From contig AYMW01000001.1 in NCBI GenBank assembly GCA_000496475.1, positions 370,623-434,622 of the forward strand: a stretch of DNA of 64,000 nucleotides, in the 5' to 3' direction. Within the stretch, counting starts at the first letter, position 1. The number at the start of each line of letters is the position of its first letter. Below, one piece after another: positions 26,198 through 35,046 of this stretch. The stretch comes from Betaproteobacteria bacterium MOLA814 (lineage in GTDB: Bacteria > Pseudomonadota > Gammaproteobacteria > Burkholderiales > Burkholderiaceae_C). The position numbers were made by a program, and so were the translations under genes. Below the pieces are notes generated by a model. That model was given only the letters and a program-made list of their open reading frames with translations. It searched no databases and had not been told where the DNA came from.

Positions 26198-27973
26198 ATG
26201 ACCCTTTATGTTTCAGCTTCTCGTAACTGCTTGTTAGGCGCCGCATACAAGGTGCTTGGTCATGCTGCACATGCGGTTGTTGTTTGCGCCCTATTGTCTG
26301 GCAGTGCATGGGCCAACTCGGCGACCACCAGTGGCCAGCGACAAGCTTACCGCTTGCAGCTGTATCAAGTGTTGGTAGCTGAAATTGCAGCCCGTGAAGG
26401 CGACGCAACAAGTGGCTACACATTTATGATTGAAGCGGCCAAAAGCAACGGTGACCCCGCCTTGTTTGAGCGTGCAGTTGAAATTGCGGTGGCGACTGGT
26501 TCAGGCGCTCTGGCTTGGGAGGCGTCCAGCTTATGGACAGACGGCCAACCCAACTCCTTAGAGGCTCAACGCGCCATGCTGAGGGTCGCTTTGGCACTTG
26601 GCCGTGAGCAAAGCATCGTTACCAGCTTACAAAATATTTTAAAACTGTCGCCAGCAGAAAGCCGCTTGCAGCTGATTAGAGCGACACCGGCCACGCTGCT
26701 CAGACTGCCAGCCAACACCACAGTTGACCCTGTTCGCGTTGTCCGTTCAGCGCTAGCGCCATTTTTAGCCGACAGCGCCACCACAGCTGCCGTTTATGCA
26801 GCCATTGGTTTCGTGCAACTCAATGCCAAACTAAACGCGCAGGCGTTAGACAGCGCACAACTGGCACAACAATCAAGTTCTGGCACCACAGAAGGCGCAC
26901 GACTGGCCTTGGCCTTGCTAGACCAAGGCACTGGCGCGGCCGAACCCTTGCTGCTGGCACACCTCAATGCCAACCCGACAAGCGTTCGCATTCGGTTTGG
27001 TTATGCGCGCGCCTTGTTGAACAACAACCGTACCGTTGAAGCCTTAAGCCAAGCAGAGCTAGTTGCTAAGGACGACCCTAACTTTGCGCCTGCCTTGCTG
27101 CTACTCGGGCGACTGTTGCTTGATCAAAGCGTGCTGGTTCGTGCCCAACACATTGCCCTAGGCGTTTTAAATATGGGCACTGCGGGCGTCACAGCTGAGA
27201 ACGAACGTGTGACCGCACAAGCCTTGTTTTTGTTGGCTGATGTGGCTCAAGCCAGGCAAGAGTGGCAAGCTGCCAGCAACTGGCTTGACCAAGCGAGTTC
27301 ACCAGAAGACATGCCAACTGTGGTGTACAAACGCGCGGTATTGCTCGGCAAACAAGGGTTTGAAAAACAAGGCTTCGCTTTGCTTGACACATTGGCCCAA
27401 GATACGCCCCAAGAAGTGCGCCTAAAAATGGCGACTAAAGTGCAGTGGCTGCGTGAGTTCAAACAATACGAACAGGCCTATCAACAGCTGTTACGCATGG
27501 GTGAACAGTTCCCCAACGACCCTGACCTCATGTACGAGCAAGCCATGCTGGCAGAGCAACTGGGGAACCATGACGACATGGAGCGCTTGTTGCGCTTGGT
27601 CATCCAAATCAAACCGGACTTCGATCACGCCTACAACGCGCTGGGCTACTCGCTGGCCGACAGAGGCGAGCGACTGCCCGAAGCCATTGCCTTGATACAA
27701 CAAGCACTTGCGCTCACCCCGAACGACCCCTACATGACGGACAGCTTAGGTTGGGCCTATTTTCGAAATGGCCAGCTACAGCTCGCTGAAGAGTTTCTCC
27801 GTAAAGCCTATGCCGCCAAGGCAGACGCTGAAATAGCGGCCCACTTGGGCGATGTGTTGTGGCACCGCGGGAAACAAGACGAAGCCAAACATGTATGGCG
27901 AGCAGCAGCAAGTCGCCACATGAACAACAAGACGCTCAACGCGACCATGCAACGCTTTGGCGTCGAGCCCTAA
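26198..27973 (+). CDS. TPR-repeat exported protein
   Basis: This 591-residue protein has an N-terminal signal-like hydrophobic segment (about residues 20-40, ending GSAWA). The rest is almost entirely helical tetratricopeptide-type repeats, clearest at about 430-560 (for example YALGY-type AYNALGYSLADRGERLPEAI and the following SLGWAYFRNGQLQLAEEFL). It is the common partner upstream of lolB in Burkholderiales, where the role is not defined; a periplasmic scaffold near lipoprotein transport is a reasonable inference. Its stop touches the lolB start directly, so the genes form an operon with ispE. Confidence 0.85.
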   Translation: MTLYVSASRNCLLGAAYKVLGHAAHAVVVCALLSGSAWANSATTSGQRQAYRLQLYQVLVAEIAAREGDATSGYTFMIEAAKSNGDPALFERAVEIAVATGSGALAWEASSLWTDGQPNSLEAQRAMLRVALALGREQSIVTSLQNILKLSPAESRLQLIRATPATLLRLPANTTVDPVRVVRSALAPFLADSATTAAVYAAIGFVQLNAKLNAQALDSAQLAQQSSSGTTEGARLALALLDQGTGAAEPLLLAHLNANPTSVRIRFGYARALLNNNRTVEALSQAELVAKDDPNFAPALLLLGRLLLDQSVLVRAQHIALGVLNMGTAGVTAENERVTAQALFLLADVAQARQEWQAASNWLDQASSPEDMPTVVYKRAVLLGKQGFEKQGFALLDTLAQDTPQEVRLKMATKVQWLREFKQYEQAYQQLLRMGEQFPNDPDLMYEQAMLAEQLGNHDDMERLLRLVIQIKPDFDHAYNALGYSLADRGERLPEAIALIQQALALTPNDPYMTDSLGWAYFRNGQLQLAEEFLRKAYAAKADAEIAAHLGDVLWHRGKQDEAKHVWRAAASRHMNNKTLNATMQRFGVEP

Positions 27974-28564
27974 ATGCTGCGCTGCAATGGGTTTAGGCTA
28001 CTGGTAGCTGGCACAGCCCTGTGGCTGGCGGGTTGCGCCAGCATGGTCCCCTCGCAACCAACACAACAAGCACCGTTTACAACAGGCGCTTTAGAGCCGA
28101 TCAAACGCTGGCAAGGGCGGTTTGCCATAACAACGCTGAGTCAACCACCACACGCTGAACGAGCCGCATTTGAACTGACTGGCACGGTCAACACGGGCCA
28201 ACTGGATATCATCTCGCCTATTGGAACAACCGTCGCCAGAATGATCTGGCGCCCCGGTCAAGCCTCTCTTATCAGCGGGGGCACATATACCGACTATGCA
28301 GACCTCGACGCCTTAAGCCAAGCATTGGTTAGCACCCACTTGCCCGTTGAGGCCCTGTTCAACTGGCTTCAAGGCCAGCCTAGCCCGATGGATGAAGCCC
28401 AGTTGCGCAGCAGTGTCTGGGTGGTGGACACCTGCCAAGTCCATATTGGCAGGCTCAAAGCGCAACGCGACTACCCGCTGCCCCGCGTGTCATTAACGGT
28501 GGTGTTTGAGCCCGTGGCGCCCACTGAGCCCGGCGACAGTTGCAACGCGCAACAACAGCCATGA
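27974..28564 (+). CDS. lolB: Outer-membrane lipoprotein receptor LolB
   Basis: LolB receives lipoproteins from LolA and inserts them in the outer membrane. The 196-residue protein has a lipobox ending WLAGC (Cys21). It continues with the LolB pattern IKRWQGRFAIT and FELTGTVNTGQLDIISPIGTTVARMIW. Its ATG follows the previous stop without a gap, and its TGA overlaps the ispE ATG. Length is normal for the family. Confidence 0.9.
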   Translation: MLRCNGFRLLVAGTALWLAGCASMVPSQPTQQAPFTTGALEPIKRWQGRFAITTLSQPPHAERAAFELTGTVNTGQLDIISPIGTTVARMIWRPGQASLISGGTYTDYADLDALSQALVSTHLPVEALFNWLQGQPSPMDEAQLRSSVWVVDTCQVHIGRLKAQRDYPLPRVSLTVVFEPVAPTEPGDSCNAQQQP

Positions 28565-29454
28565 GAGCACCCAAACAAATTGGCGCAGGGCACTGGTGTG
28601 ATTTGGCTGCACCAGCGAAAATCAATACGTTTTTACACGTTACCGGGCAGCGCGAGGACGGCATGCACCTGCTGCAATCTATATTTATGTTGCTGGACTG
28701 GGGCGACTACCTCGACATAGAGGTCACCCCACACGGCCAGATTGAACGTATTGACAACGCACATACTGGCTTGACTCTGCCAGACAATGACTTATGCATG
28801 CAGGCTGCCTGTGCCTTGCAGCAGGCCACAGGCACAAGACTAGGCGCGCGGCTATGGCTTCACAAACACCTGCCTGCACAAGCGGGGCTTGGCGGCGGCT
28901 CGTCAGACGCTGCAACCTGTTTGGTAGCCTTAAACAAACTGTGGAACACCGGTTTAAACCAACAGCAGTTGTGTGACATAGCCGTTAAGTTGGGGGCTGA
29001 TGTGCCATTTTTTGTCCGCGGGCACAACGCATTTGTTCAAGGTATTGGCGAACACATTACGCCCATCACAGTGCCCAGCACCGCGGTTTGGATTGTCAAA
29101 CCCAACGCTGGCGTGTCAACACCTGCGCTGTTCAAGTCCAACGAACTAACGCGCAACACCGCAGCGATTGACTTGAGCACCCTGTGTAATTTGCCCAGCG
29201 ATAAGTTGTGGGCATTTGGCTGCAATGACTTGCAAGACGTTGCCCAGACCTTATGCCCCGATATCAACGTAGCCTGCAAGTGGCTTCAAGCGCAGGGCTT
29301 AAGCGCGCGCATGACAGGATCAGGCAGCGCAGTGTATGCACACTGCGCACCCCACTTGTTGACTGGGTACACACTTGAGCCAACGCTGCCCAACAATTGG
29401 GTGTCGCACAAATGCAGAAATTTAGCAAAACATCCTCTCCTAGACTGGATTTAG
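28561..29454 (+). CDS. ispE: 4-diphosphocytidyl-2-C-methyl-D-erythritol kinase
   Basis: IspE phosphorylates CDP-methylerythritol in the MEP route to isoprenoids, which also feeds the carotenoid pathway suggested at the right edge. The 297-residue protein has APAKINTFLHVTGQREDG, the GHMP-kinase ATP loop PAQAGLGGGSSDAAT (about 105-119), GADVPFFVRG, and the late ARMTGSGSAVYA motif. The start at 28561 (ATGA overlapping the lolB stop) fits translational coupling better than the earlier in-frame 28540 codon. Confidence 0.95.
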   Translation: MRAPKQIGAGHWCDLAAPAKINTFLHVTGQREDGMHLLQSIFMLLDWGDYLDIEVTPHGQIERIDNAHTGLTLPDNDLCMQAACALQQATGTRLGARLWLHKHLPAQAGLGGGSSDAATCLVALNKLWNTGLNQQQLCDIAVKLGADVPFFVRGHNAFVQGIGEHITPITVPSTAVWIVKPNAGVSTPALFKSNELTRNTAAIDLSTLCNLPSDKLWAFGCNDLQDVAQTLCPDINVACKWLQAQGLSARMTGSGSAVYAHCAPHLLTGYTLEPTLPNNWVSHKCRNLAKHPLLDWI

Positions 29455-29473
29455 CTAAAAAATGTTAGATAAT
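29446..29473 (+). promoter_or_regulatory. Candidate sigma-70 promoter before tRNA-Gln and prs
   Basis: TGGATT at 29446-29451 and GATAAT at 29468-29473 are separated by 16 bases. The -10 is a good match and the -35 is weak. It would drive tRNA-Gln and perhaps prs. Confidence 0.35.
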
Positions 29474-29581
29474 AGAGGGCTTCGATAAGTAAAGACATGC
29501 CCCTGGTGTGTTTGTACTGCGAAGTGTGAAGTGGTTTTTCAAGAGCGGTTACAACGTGGCGGCTTTTAATTAACCACGTGT

Positions 29582-29658
29582 AGGGGAGTGGCCAAGTTGG
29601 TTAAGGCACTGGATTTTGATTCCAGCATGCGAGGGTTCGAGTCCTTCCTCCCCTGCCA
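29582..29658 (+). tRNA. tRNA-Gln (anticodon UUG)
   Basis: The acceptor stem AGGGGAG/CTCCCCT, a D-arm with GTTGGTTAAGGC, the anticodon loop TTTTGAT (anticodon TTG) and a T-arm GGGTTCGAGTCC form a 77-base tRNA with encoded CCA. Its place between ispE and prs is conserved in Betaproteobacteria. Confidence 0.95.
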
Positions 29659-29809
29659 AACGCTTTATACGTAAGCTGTATACGTTAGCTTTGTGCGTAA
29701 GTGACCTTCGACTCATTTCAGGTACTGTCGCATCAGCGCCGCTGCCTTGTATGCGCCAAGTTGCTTTCTCACTTTTTTCTAATTTTGACAAATCAAAGCT
29801 AGGTATCGC

Positions 29810-30784
29810 ATGCAAGGGTCTGCACACGACTTCATGATTTTCACTGGTAACGCCAACCCTGTTTTGGCGGGTGAAATCGCACAGCACCTGGGTGTACCCT
29901 TAGGCGGTATGGACGTTGGTCGCTTTTCTGACGGCGAAGTCACAGTTGAAATCAAACAAAACGTCAGAGCGCGTCACGCTTTTATTGTTCAGCCAACCTG
30001 CGCGCCGACCAATGAAAACTTGATGGAGCTCATCATCATGGTTGACGCTCTAAAACGGGCATCAGCCACCCGCATATCGGCCGTTATCCCCTACTTTGGC
30101 TATGCCAGACAAGACCGTCGTCCCCGCTCAAGCCGCGTGCCAATCAGTGCGAAGGTAGTGGCCAACATGTTGCAAGCAGTTGGCGTATCGCATGTGCTCA
30201 CAATGGATTTGCACGCAGACCAAATTCAAGGCTTTTTTGACATTCCTGTTGACAATATTTACGCCTCCCCCGCTTTATTGGGTGACTTGCGCAGCAAGAA
30301 CTACTCAGACTTGTTGGTCGTCTCTCCTGACGTAGGTGGTGTGGTTCGGGCGCGTGCCTTGGCCAAGCAACTCAACTGCGACATGGCGATTATCGACAAA
30401 CGCCGTCCCAAGGCCAATGTCTCCGAGGTCATGCACGTTATTGGCGACATCGATGGACGCAACTGCGTCATCATGGATGACATGATTGACACAGCTGGCA
30501 CCTTGGTAAAAGCCGCCGAAGTGCTGAAAGAGCGAGGCGCTAAAAATGTCTACGCCTATTGCACACATCCTATTTTCTCTGGCCCTGCCATTGAACGCAT
30601 TAGCAAAGGTGAGGCCCTTGACGAAGTGGTTGTCACCAATACGATTCCCTTAAGCCAAGCTGCACAGGCTTGCGCAAAAATTCGCCAACTCTCTGTTGCA
30701 CCGCTGATGGCTGAAACCATTTCGCGCATCGCTTCTGGTGAGTCGGTCATGAGTTTGTTTGCTGACCAAGACAACTTGTTTTAA
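29810..30784 (+). CDS. prs: Ribose-phosphate pyrophosphokinase
   Basis: Prs makes PRPP from ribose 5-phosphate and ATP, for nucleotides, histidine and NAD. The 324-residue protein has [29 protein letters not shown], the metal-binding [11 protein letters not shown] and the PRPP loop [11 protein letters not shown]. The ATG at 29810 has a GGT purine stretch 7 bases upstream; an in-frame ATG at 29834 (MIFTGNANP) lacks one, so I prefer the longer form. It lies between tRNA-Gln and rplY as expected. Confidence 0.97.
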   Translation: MQGSAHDFMIFTGNANPVLAGEIAQHLGVPLGGMDVGRFSDGEVTVEIKQNVRARHAFIVQPTCAPTNENLMELIIMVDALKRASATRISAVIPYFGYARQDRRPRSSRVPISAKVVANMLQAVGVSHVLTMDLHADQIQGFFDIPVDNIYASPALLGDLRSKNYSDLLVVSPDVGGVVRARALAKQLNCDMAIIDKRRPKANVSEVMHVIGDIDGRNCVIMDDMIDTAGTLVKAAEVLKERGAKNVYAYCTHPIFSGPAIERISKGEALDEVVVTNTIPLSQAAQACAKIRQLSVAPLMAETISRIASGESVMSLFADQDNLF

Positions 30785-30906
30785 CAAGCTCTAGGCTGCA
30801 ACAAAAGCGCTGCGACAGGCCAAACGCGATTCATAGGTTTGGTAGATAGCAGTTTATAAATTGAGACGATTTTGGTCGCGAAACGTCTCGCTATTGGAGT
30901 ATGACT

Positions 30907-31512
30907 ATGGAATTCATCGCTTTTGAGCGCGCTAAGCAAGGTACGGGTGCGAGCCGCCGCCTGCGTAACACTGGCCGCACGCCAGCCATTGTGTTTGGCG
31001 GTTCTTCTGAGCCTAAAAATATCGAGATAGACCACAACGCATTGTGGTTTGCGCTGAAAAAAGAAACCTTTCACTCGTCTATCTTAGAGATGGAATTAGA
31101 CGGTACCAAAGAAAAAGTATTGCTGCGCGACGTGCAGTACCACCCTTTCAAGCAACTGGTGTTGCACGTTGACTTCCAGCGTGTTGATGAAAAGACCCGT
31201 GTTCACAAAAAAGTGCCATTGCATTTTGAAGGCGAAGAAACCTCATCAGCTGTCAAGATCGACAAGTGTTTGATCAACAAGGTCATGACTGAAGTCGAAG
31301 TTGAGTGTTTGGCTACCAACTTGCCAGAGAACATCACCGTGGACCTGTCTACCCTAACCAAGGGCGACACGATTCATGTGCGTGACCTCAAACTGCCAGC
31401 TGGGACCAAAGCAGTCATGCATGGCCGCACCAACCTCACGGTTGTGACAGCCGTAGCACCACGTGGTGCCGCAGTTGTTGTGAACGCGGCTGATGCCGCT
31501 TCTGCTGAGTAA
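30907..31512 (+). CDS. rplY: 50S ribosomal protein bL25 (CTC-type, long form)
   Basis: bL25 binds 5S rRNA. The 201-residue protein has the N-terminal 5S-binding domain (FERAKQGTGASRRLRNTGRTPAIVFGG) and the C-terminal beta domain of the longer CTC/TL5 form (VPLHFEGEE, GDTIHVRDLKLP), ending in an Ala/Val-rich tail. GGAG at 30895-30898 is 8 bases before the ATG at 30907 and only 2 before the ATG at 30901, so I use 30907. Two hairpins follow the gene. Confidence 0.95.
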   Translation: MEFIAFERAKQGTGASRRLRNTGRTPAIVFGGSSEPKNIEIDHNALWFALKKETFHSSILEMELDGTKEKVLLRDVQYHPFKQLVLHVDFQRVDEKTRVHKKVPLHFEGEETSSAVKIDKCLINKVMTEVEVECLATNLPENITVDLSTLTKGDTIHVRDLKLPAGTKAVMHGRTNLTVVTAVAPRGAAVVVNAADAASAE

Positions 31513-31517
31513 GCATG

Positions 31518-31543
31518 GTTAACGCCAGCTTGCTGGCGTTAAC
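31518..31543. terminator. Perfect 12-bp palindromic hairpin after rplY
   Basis: GTTAACGCCAGC (31518-31529) and GCTGGCGTTAAC (31532-31543) are exact reverse complements with a 2-base centre. There is no T-run, so it may be an RNA 3' end or protein-binding palindrome acting with the next hairpin. Confidence 0.55.
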
Positions 31544-31547
31544 ACCA

Positions 31548-31582
31548 ACCCGCGACAGGCACTGCCAGTCGCGGGTTTTTTC
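31548..31582 (+). terminator. Rho-independent terminator after rplY
   Basis: ACCCGCGAC (31548-31556) pairs with GTCGCGGGT (31568-31576), followed by a run of T to 31581. A strong intrinsic terminator closing the prs-rplY unit before pth. Confidence 0.9.
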
Positions 31583-31686
31583 TTTGCCTTACACATTCAA
31601 CTGCAACTTGTTGCAAATGCCAACCACCCTCAAAGTCGGATCAACACACGCGCTGTGTAAGGCTATCTGGCGCTAAACTCAACGCC

Positions 31687-32367
31687 ATGATTAAGTTATT
31701 TGTTGGCCTGGGCAACCCGGGCTCAGACTATGCCCACACCCGCCACAATGCTGGATTTTGGTGGATTGACGCCTTGGCCGACCAGTGGCGTATGGGCATG
31801 CGCCCAGAGCGCAACTACTTTGGATTAATGGCCAGGGCTCAAATAGGTGGCAATACAGTGTGGCTGCTAGAACCCCAAACGTTTATGAATGCCAGCGGCA
31901 AGTCTGTGGGAACACTGGCGAGATTTTTTAAAATTGCCCCAGAAGAAATATTGGTTGCCCATGACGAGCTAGACATTACACCGGGTGAAGCAAAACTCAA
32001 GCTCGGCGGTGGCCATGCAGGCCACAACGGGTTGCGCGACATTCATGCGCAGCTTGGCAGCTCTAATTATTGGCGGTTACGCATTGGCATTGGCCACCCG
32101 GGTGACAAAAGCCAGGTGGCCAACTGGGTGCTACAAAAACCGTCGCCCGATGAACGCGCTGGCATCAATCAATCCATGGACAGGGCACTTAAAGCTGGTG
32201 ACCACTTGCTGGGCGGGCAGATGGACAAGGCGATGGCTTTAATCCACACCAGCAAGCCGCCGAGGCCTAAACCACCAAAGCCCTTGTCAGCATGCGCAAC
32301 GCCACCCGCTTTGACAACACACGTGTCACCCAAGCTCGATGACAAGGACAAACCAAACGCTGCCTAG
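31687..32367 (+). CDS. pth: Peptidyl-tRNA hydrolase
   Basis: Pth releases peptides from prematurely dropped peptidyl-tRNA. The 226-residue protein has [18 protein letters not shown] with the catalytic His, [42 protein letters not shown] and [11 protein letters not shown]. The enzyme core ends near residue 190. A Lys/Pro-rich tail ([10 protein letters not shown] and beyond, about 196-226) is an extra and may bind RNA or be disordered. Confidence 0.95.
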   Translation: MIKLFVGLGNPGSDYAHTRHNAGFWWIDALADQWRMGMRPERNYFGLMARAQIGGNTVWLLEPQTFMNASGKSVGTLARFFKIAPEEILVAHDELDITPGEAKLKLGGGHAGHNGLRDIHAQLGSSNYWRLRIGIGHPGDKSQVANWVLQKPSPDERAGINQSMDRALKAGDHLLGGQMDKAMALIHTSKPPRPKPPKPLSACATPPALTTHVSPKLDDKDKPNAA

Positions 32368-32377
32368 GCGCGGGAGA

Positions 32378-32638
32378 TCAAACGTCTTGTTTGTGAGCCG
32401 TCAGTCGGTGGTACTTGCGCATGAGCTGCTCGCGAGACTCCACAAACTCAGGGTGAATCGGGATACACGCCACAGGACAAAGGGCCACGCACTGGGGCTC
32501 GTCAAAGTGACCGATGCACTCCGTGCATTTATGTGGGTCTATTTCGTAAATAGACTCACCCATATAGATGGCCTCGTTGGGGCATTCGGGTTCGCACACA
32601 TCGCAATTGATGCATTCATCGGTAATAAGTAAAGCCAC
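32378..32638 (-). CDS. YfhL-type 2[4Fe-4S] ferredoxin
   Basis: This 86-residue ferredoxin carries two clusters. One set of ligands is CINCDVCEPECPNEA and the second is CTECIGHFDEPQCVALCPVACI, where the longer spacing between the second and third cysteines is typical of the YfhL/Fdx family next to coaD. Such ferredoxins are low-potential electron carriers; the specific partner is unknown. It lies 4 bases after coaD on the same strand. Confidence 0.93.
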   Translation of the reverse strand: MALLITDECINCDVCEPECPNEAIYMGESIYEIDPHKCTECIGHFDEPQCVALCPVACIPIHPEFVESREQLMRKYHRLTAHKQDV

Positions 32639-32642
32639 CGCT

Positions 32643-33122
32643 TTATCCCTTTATGTTGACCAACGCTGCGGACACTGGCACAGACACCAAGCCAGACACA
32701 TCACCGCCTAGCTTGGATATTTCACGCACCAACGTGCTGGAGATGCATTGCAGCGAGGGTTCAGGCAGCACGATAATGGTGTCAAAATTGGTGCTCAACT
32801 TGCGGTTCATGGCGGCCATTTGTGCCTCAAAATCAAAGTCAGCATGGTTGCGAACACCTCTAACAACGCCTAATGCTTGATGCGCCGCACAGAAATCAAC
32901 AACCAGACCATCAAACGCGTGCACCTCAATGTTCGGCGTGTCAGACAACGACAACCGCACAAGATCCATACGTTGCTGTAGGGAAAAGAGGGTCTTCTTG
33001 TGGTGGGCCTCGGCCACGCCCACCACCACACGGCCAAACAACCTAGCGGCACGGCGCAACACATCTTCGTGGCCCAAAGTTATAGGATCGAACGTTCCGG
33101 GGTAAACCACTGTGGTTGTCAT
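32643..33122 (-). CDS. coaD: Phosphopantetheine adenylyltransferase
   Basis: CoaD transfers AMP to 4'-phosphopantetheine, the penultimate step of CoA synthesis. The 159-residue enzyme has YPGTFDPITLGHEDVLRRA (nucleotidyltransferase T/HxGH), FDGLVVDF, RGVRNHADFDFEAQMA and the late STLVREIS. Length is standard. It sits between rsmD and the ferredoxin gene, all on the minus strand with gaps of about 10 and 4 bases. Confidence 0.96.
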   Translation of the reverse strand: MTTTVVYPGTFDPITLGHEDVLRRAARLFGRVVVGVAEAHHKKTLFSLQQRMDLVRLSLSDTPNIEVHAFDGLVVDFCAAHQALGVVRGVRNHADFDFEAQMAAMNRKLSTNFDTIIVLPEPSLQCISSTLVREISKLGGDVSGLVSVPVSAALVNIKG

Positions 33123-33132
33123 ATGCTGCGCC

Positions 33133-33816
33133 TCAAGTGCTTGTGACTAGTTGCTCTAGTAAATAAAAATACACGGCTCCGGCTTTGCTGGACTTGGTCA
33201 CCTGCAAGCCGAGCTCAGCCAACTCATGGCCTTGCCATACACGTGGCGCCTCCAGATAAACCACGCCATCGGGGGCAATGGCCATCGCTGCAAACTGCAA
33301 TGCTTGAGCAAACATGGTCTCGTTGCCGCCACCTGCACCGCCCGCAATTGTTTCAAACGGCGGGTCTAAAAATACCACGTCCCAACCTGCGCCTTTTTGA
33401 GCACCTAATAAGGATAAAGCATCACCTGCCACCACACGCACACCGGCCATTGAAAACTTGGCTTGAGAGGCGTTGAGTGCCTGCAGAGCAGCACGGTCTT
33501 GCTCAACAAGCCACGTCATGCTGGCACCGCGTGAGGCCGCCTCAAAACCCAATGCACCGCAACCAGCAAATGCATCCAAGCATGTGCGCCCGCTTAGGTC
33601 TTGTCCCAGCCAATTGAACAGCGTCTCACGGATACGGTCACCCGTGGGACGCAAACCGCTGGCCAACGGCACTGTCAACTTGCTACGCTTGAATGTGCCA
33701 CCGATAATACGCACCTCACCGGCTTTTGCATGCGGTTTTTTAAGTTGTGCCGGGACCGTGGAAACAGGGCGACCACCTGCTTGAACGTGTTTGAGTGGGG
33801 TGTGGCTGGTTTTCAT
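33133..33816 (-). CDS. rsmD: 16S rRNA (guanine(966)-N2)-methyltransferase RsmD
   Basis: RsmD methylates G966 of 16S rRNA using SAM. The 227-residue protein has RIIGGTFKRSKL, GLRPTGDRIRETLFNWLG, the SAM-binding DAFAGCGALGFEAASRGA and the catalytic FLDPPF. About 30 residues precede the domain, a slightly long N-terminus. Its start is 28 bases from the divergent ftsY start, the usual rsmD/ftsY arrangement. Confidence 0.95.
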   Translation of the reverse strand: MKTSHTPLKHVQAGGRPVSTVPAQLKKPHAKAGEVRIIGGTFKRSKLTVPLASGLRPTGDRIRETLFNWLGQDLSGRTCLDAFAGCGALGFEAASRGASMTWLVEQDRAALQALNASQAKFSMAGVRVVAGDALSLLGAQKGAGWDVVFLDPPFETIAGGAGGGNETMFAQALQFAAMAIAPDGVVYLEAPRVWQGHELAELGLQVTKSSKAGAVYFYLLEQLVTST

Positions 33817-33844
33817 AGAATAGGTCTATTGTAGAAAAAACATC

Positions 33845-35005
33845 ATGTTCAGCTTTTTCAAAAAAAAACCAAGCCTTACACCCATTGTGGATGCCCAATA
33901 TGCAGCCGCGACGCTGACCACCGAGCCCAACACAATTGGCGCCGCCCGAGAAGCCGACGCTCGCACTGGACCCGGTGGTGCACCCACTGCAGAGTTGGGG
34001 CTGCTGACCGGCGACGTGTCAGACACGTCGCCTGCAGACACGCTCACAACAGGTGTTGTGCCTGAGAAACCAACCCGGGTTGAAGTCGTTGACAAAGACC
34101 CCGCCTCCAGAGGCGCATGGTTGGATAGGTTGAAAGGCGGTCTTAAGAAAACAGGCCAACACATTGGCAGTGTCTTTGTATCAGCGCGCATAGACGATGC
34201 GTTGTACGAGGAACTTGAAAGCGCTCTACTCATGTCCGATGCGGGGGTTAAAGCCACGGCGCACGTGTTGCAGGCGCTAAAGACCAAGGTTAAAAAAGAA
34301 CACATCACCGATGTGCAACTGGTCAAAGCGGGCTTGGTTGAGATCTTTGCTGACTTGCTCGCGCCGCTAGAAAAGCCACTTGCCATTGGCAAACACAAAC
34401 CCACAGTCATCATGATGACTGGCGTCAATGGTGCGGGTAAAACCACCTCTATTGGCAAACTAACCCGCCACCTGAGCGATGCTGGCGCCAGCGTGCTGCT
34501 GGCCGCTGGCGACACCTTCAGAGCTGCGGCACGCGAGCAATTGAGCGCATGGGCAGAACGCAACAACGTGGACATCGTCAGCCACAACGGCGCTGACCCA
34601 GCAGCGGTAAGCTTTGACGCGGTCACCGCAGCCATAGCGCGCGGCAAAGACGTGGTGCTGATAGACACCGCAGGTCGCCTGCCCACCCAAGCACACCTGA
34701 TGCAAGAATTACAAAAAATTAAACGTGTCATCCAAAAAGCCAGCGACACGGCCCCTCACGAGGTGCTGCTGGTCATTGACGGCAACACAGGCCAAAACGC
34801 ACTCTCCCAAGTGAAAGCCTTTGACGACTGCATTGGCCTGACTGGCCTCATAGTCACCAAGCTGGATGGCACCGCCAAAGGTGGCGTACTTGCTGCAATC
34901 GCCATGGAGCGCCCCATACCGGTGTACTTCGTGGGCGTTGGTGAATCGGTGCTAGACCTTCAAAACTTCAAAGCACACGAGTTTGCACAGGCTATGTTGG
35001 CTTAA
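33845..35005 (+). CDS. ftsY: Signal recognition particle receptor FtsY
   Basis: FtsY docks SRP-bound ribosomes at the inner membrane. The 386-residue protein has a variable acidic and Thr-rich N-terminal part (about 1-90), the NG domain with the helical N region (about 92-180), and the GTPase motifs GVNGAGKT (193-200), DTFRAAAREQL, DTAGRLP and TKLDGTAKGG, ending FKAHEFAQAML. The N-terminal A domain is short. It is divergent from rsmD and faces the VTT-reductase gene convergently. Confidence 0.97.
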   Translation: MFSFFKKKPSLTPIVDAQYAAATLTTEPNTIGAAREADARTGPGGAPTAELGLLTGDVSDTSPADTLTTGVVPEKPTRVEVVDKDPASRGAWLDRLKGGLKKTGQHIGSVFVSARIDDALYEELESALLMSDAGVKATAHVLQALKTKVKKEHITDVQLVKAGLVEIFADLLAPLEKPLAIGKHKPTVIMMTGVNGAGKTTSIGKLTRHLSDAGASVLLAAGDTFRAAAREQLSAWAERNNVDIVSHNGADPAAVSFDAVTAAIARGKDVVLIDTAGRLPTQAHLMQELQKIKRVIQKASDTAPHEVLLVIDGNTGQNALSQVKAFDDCIGLTGLIVTKLDGTAKGGVLAAIAMERPIPVYFVGVGESVLDLQNFKAHEFAQAMLA

Positions 35006-35020
35006 CTGAGGCGACAGCCG

Positions 35021-35046
35021 CCCATGCGCCAAAGCTGCATGGGTTT
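35021..35046. terminator. Possible bidirectional hairpin between convergent genes
   Basis: CCCATGC (35021-35027) pairs with GCATGGG (35037-35043), followed by TTT. It sits between the convergent ftsY and reductase-fusion genes. The stem is short and the T-run weak. Confidence 0.35.

Noticed and set aside
33826-34749. 307-codon minus frame opposite ftsY
   Set aside because: Shadow of ftsY in a Ser/Thr/Ala-rich reading without motifs.
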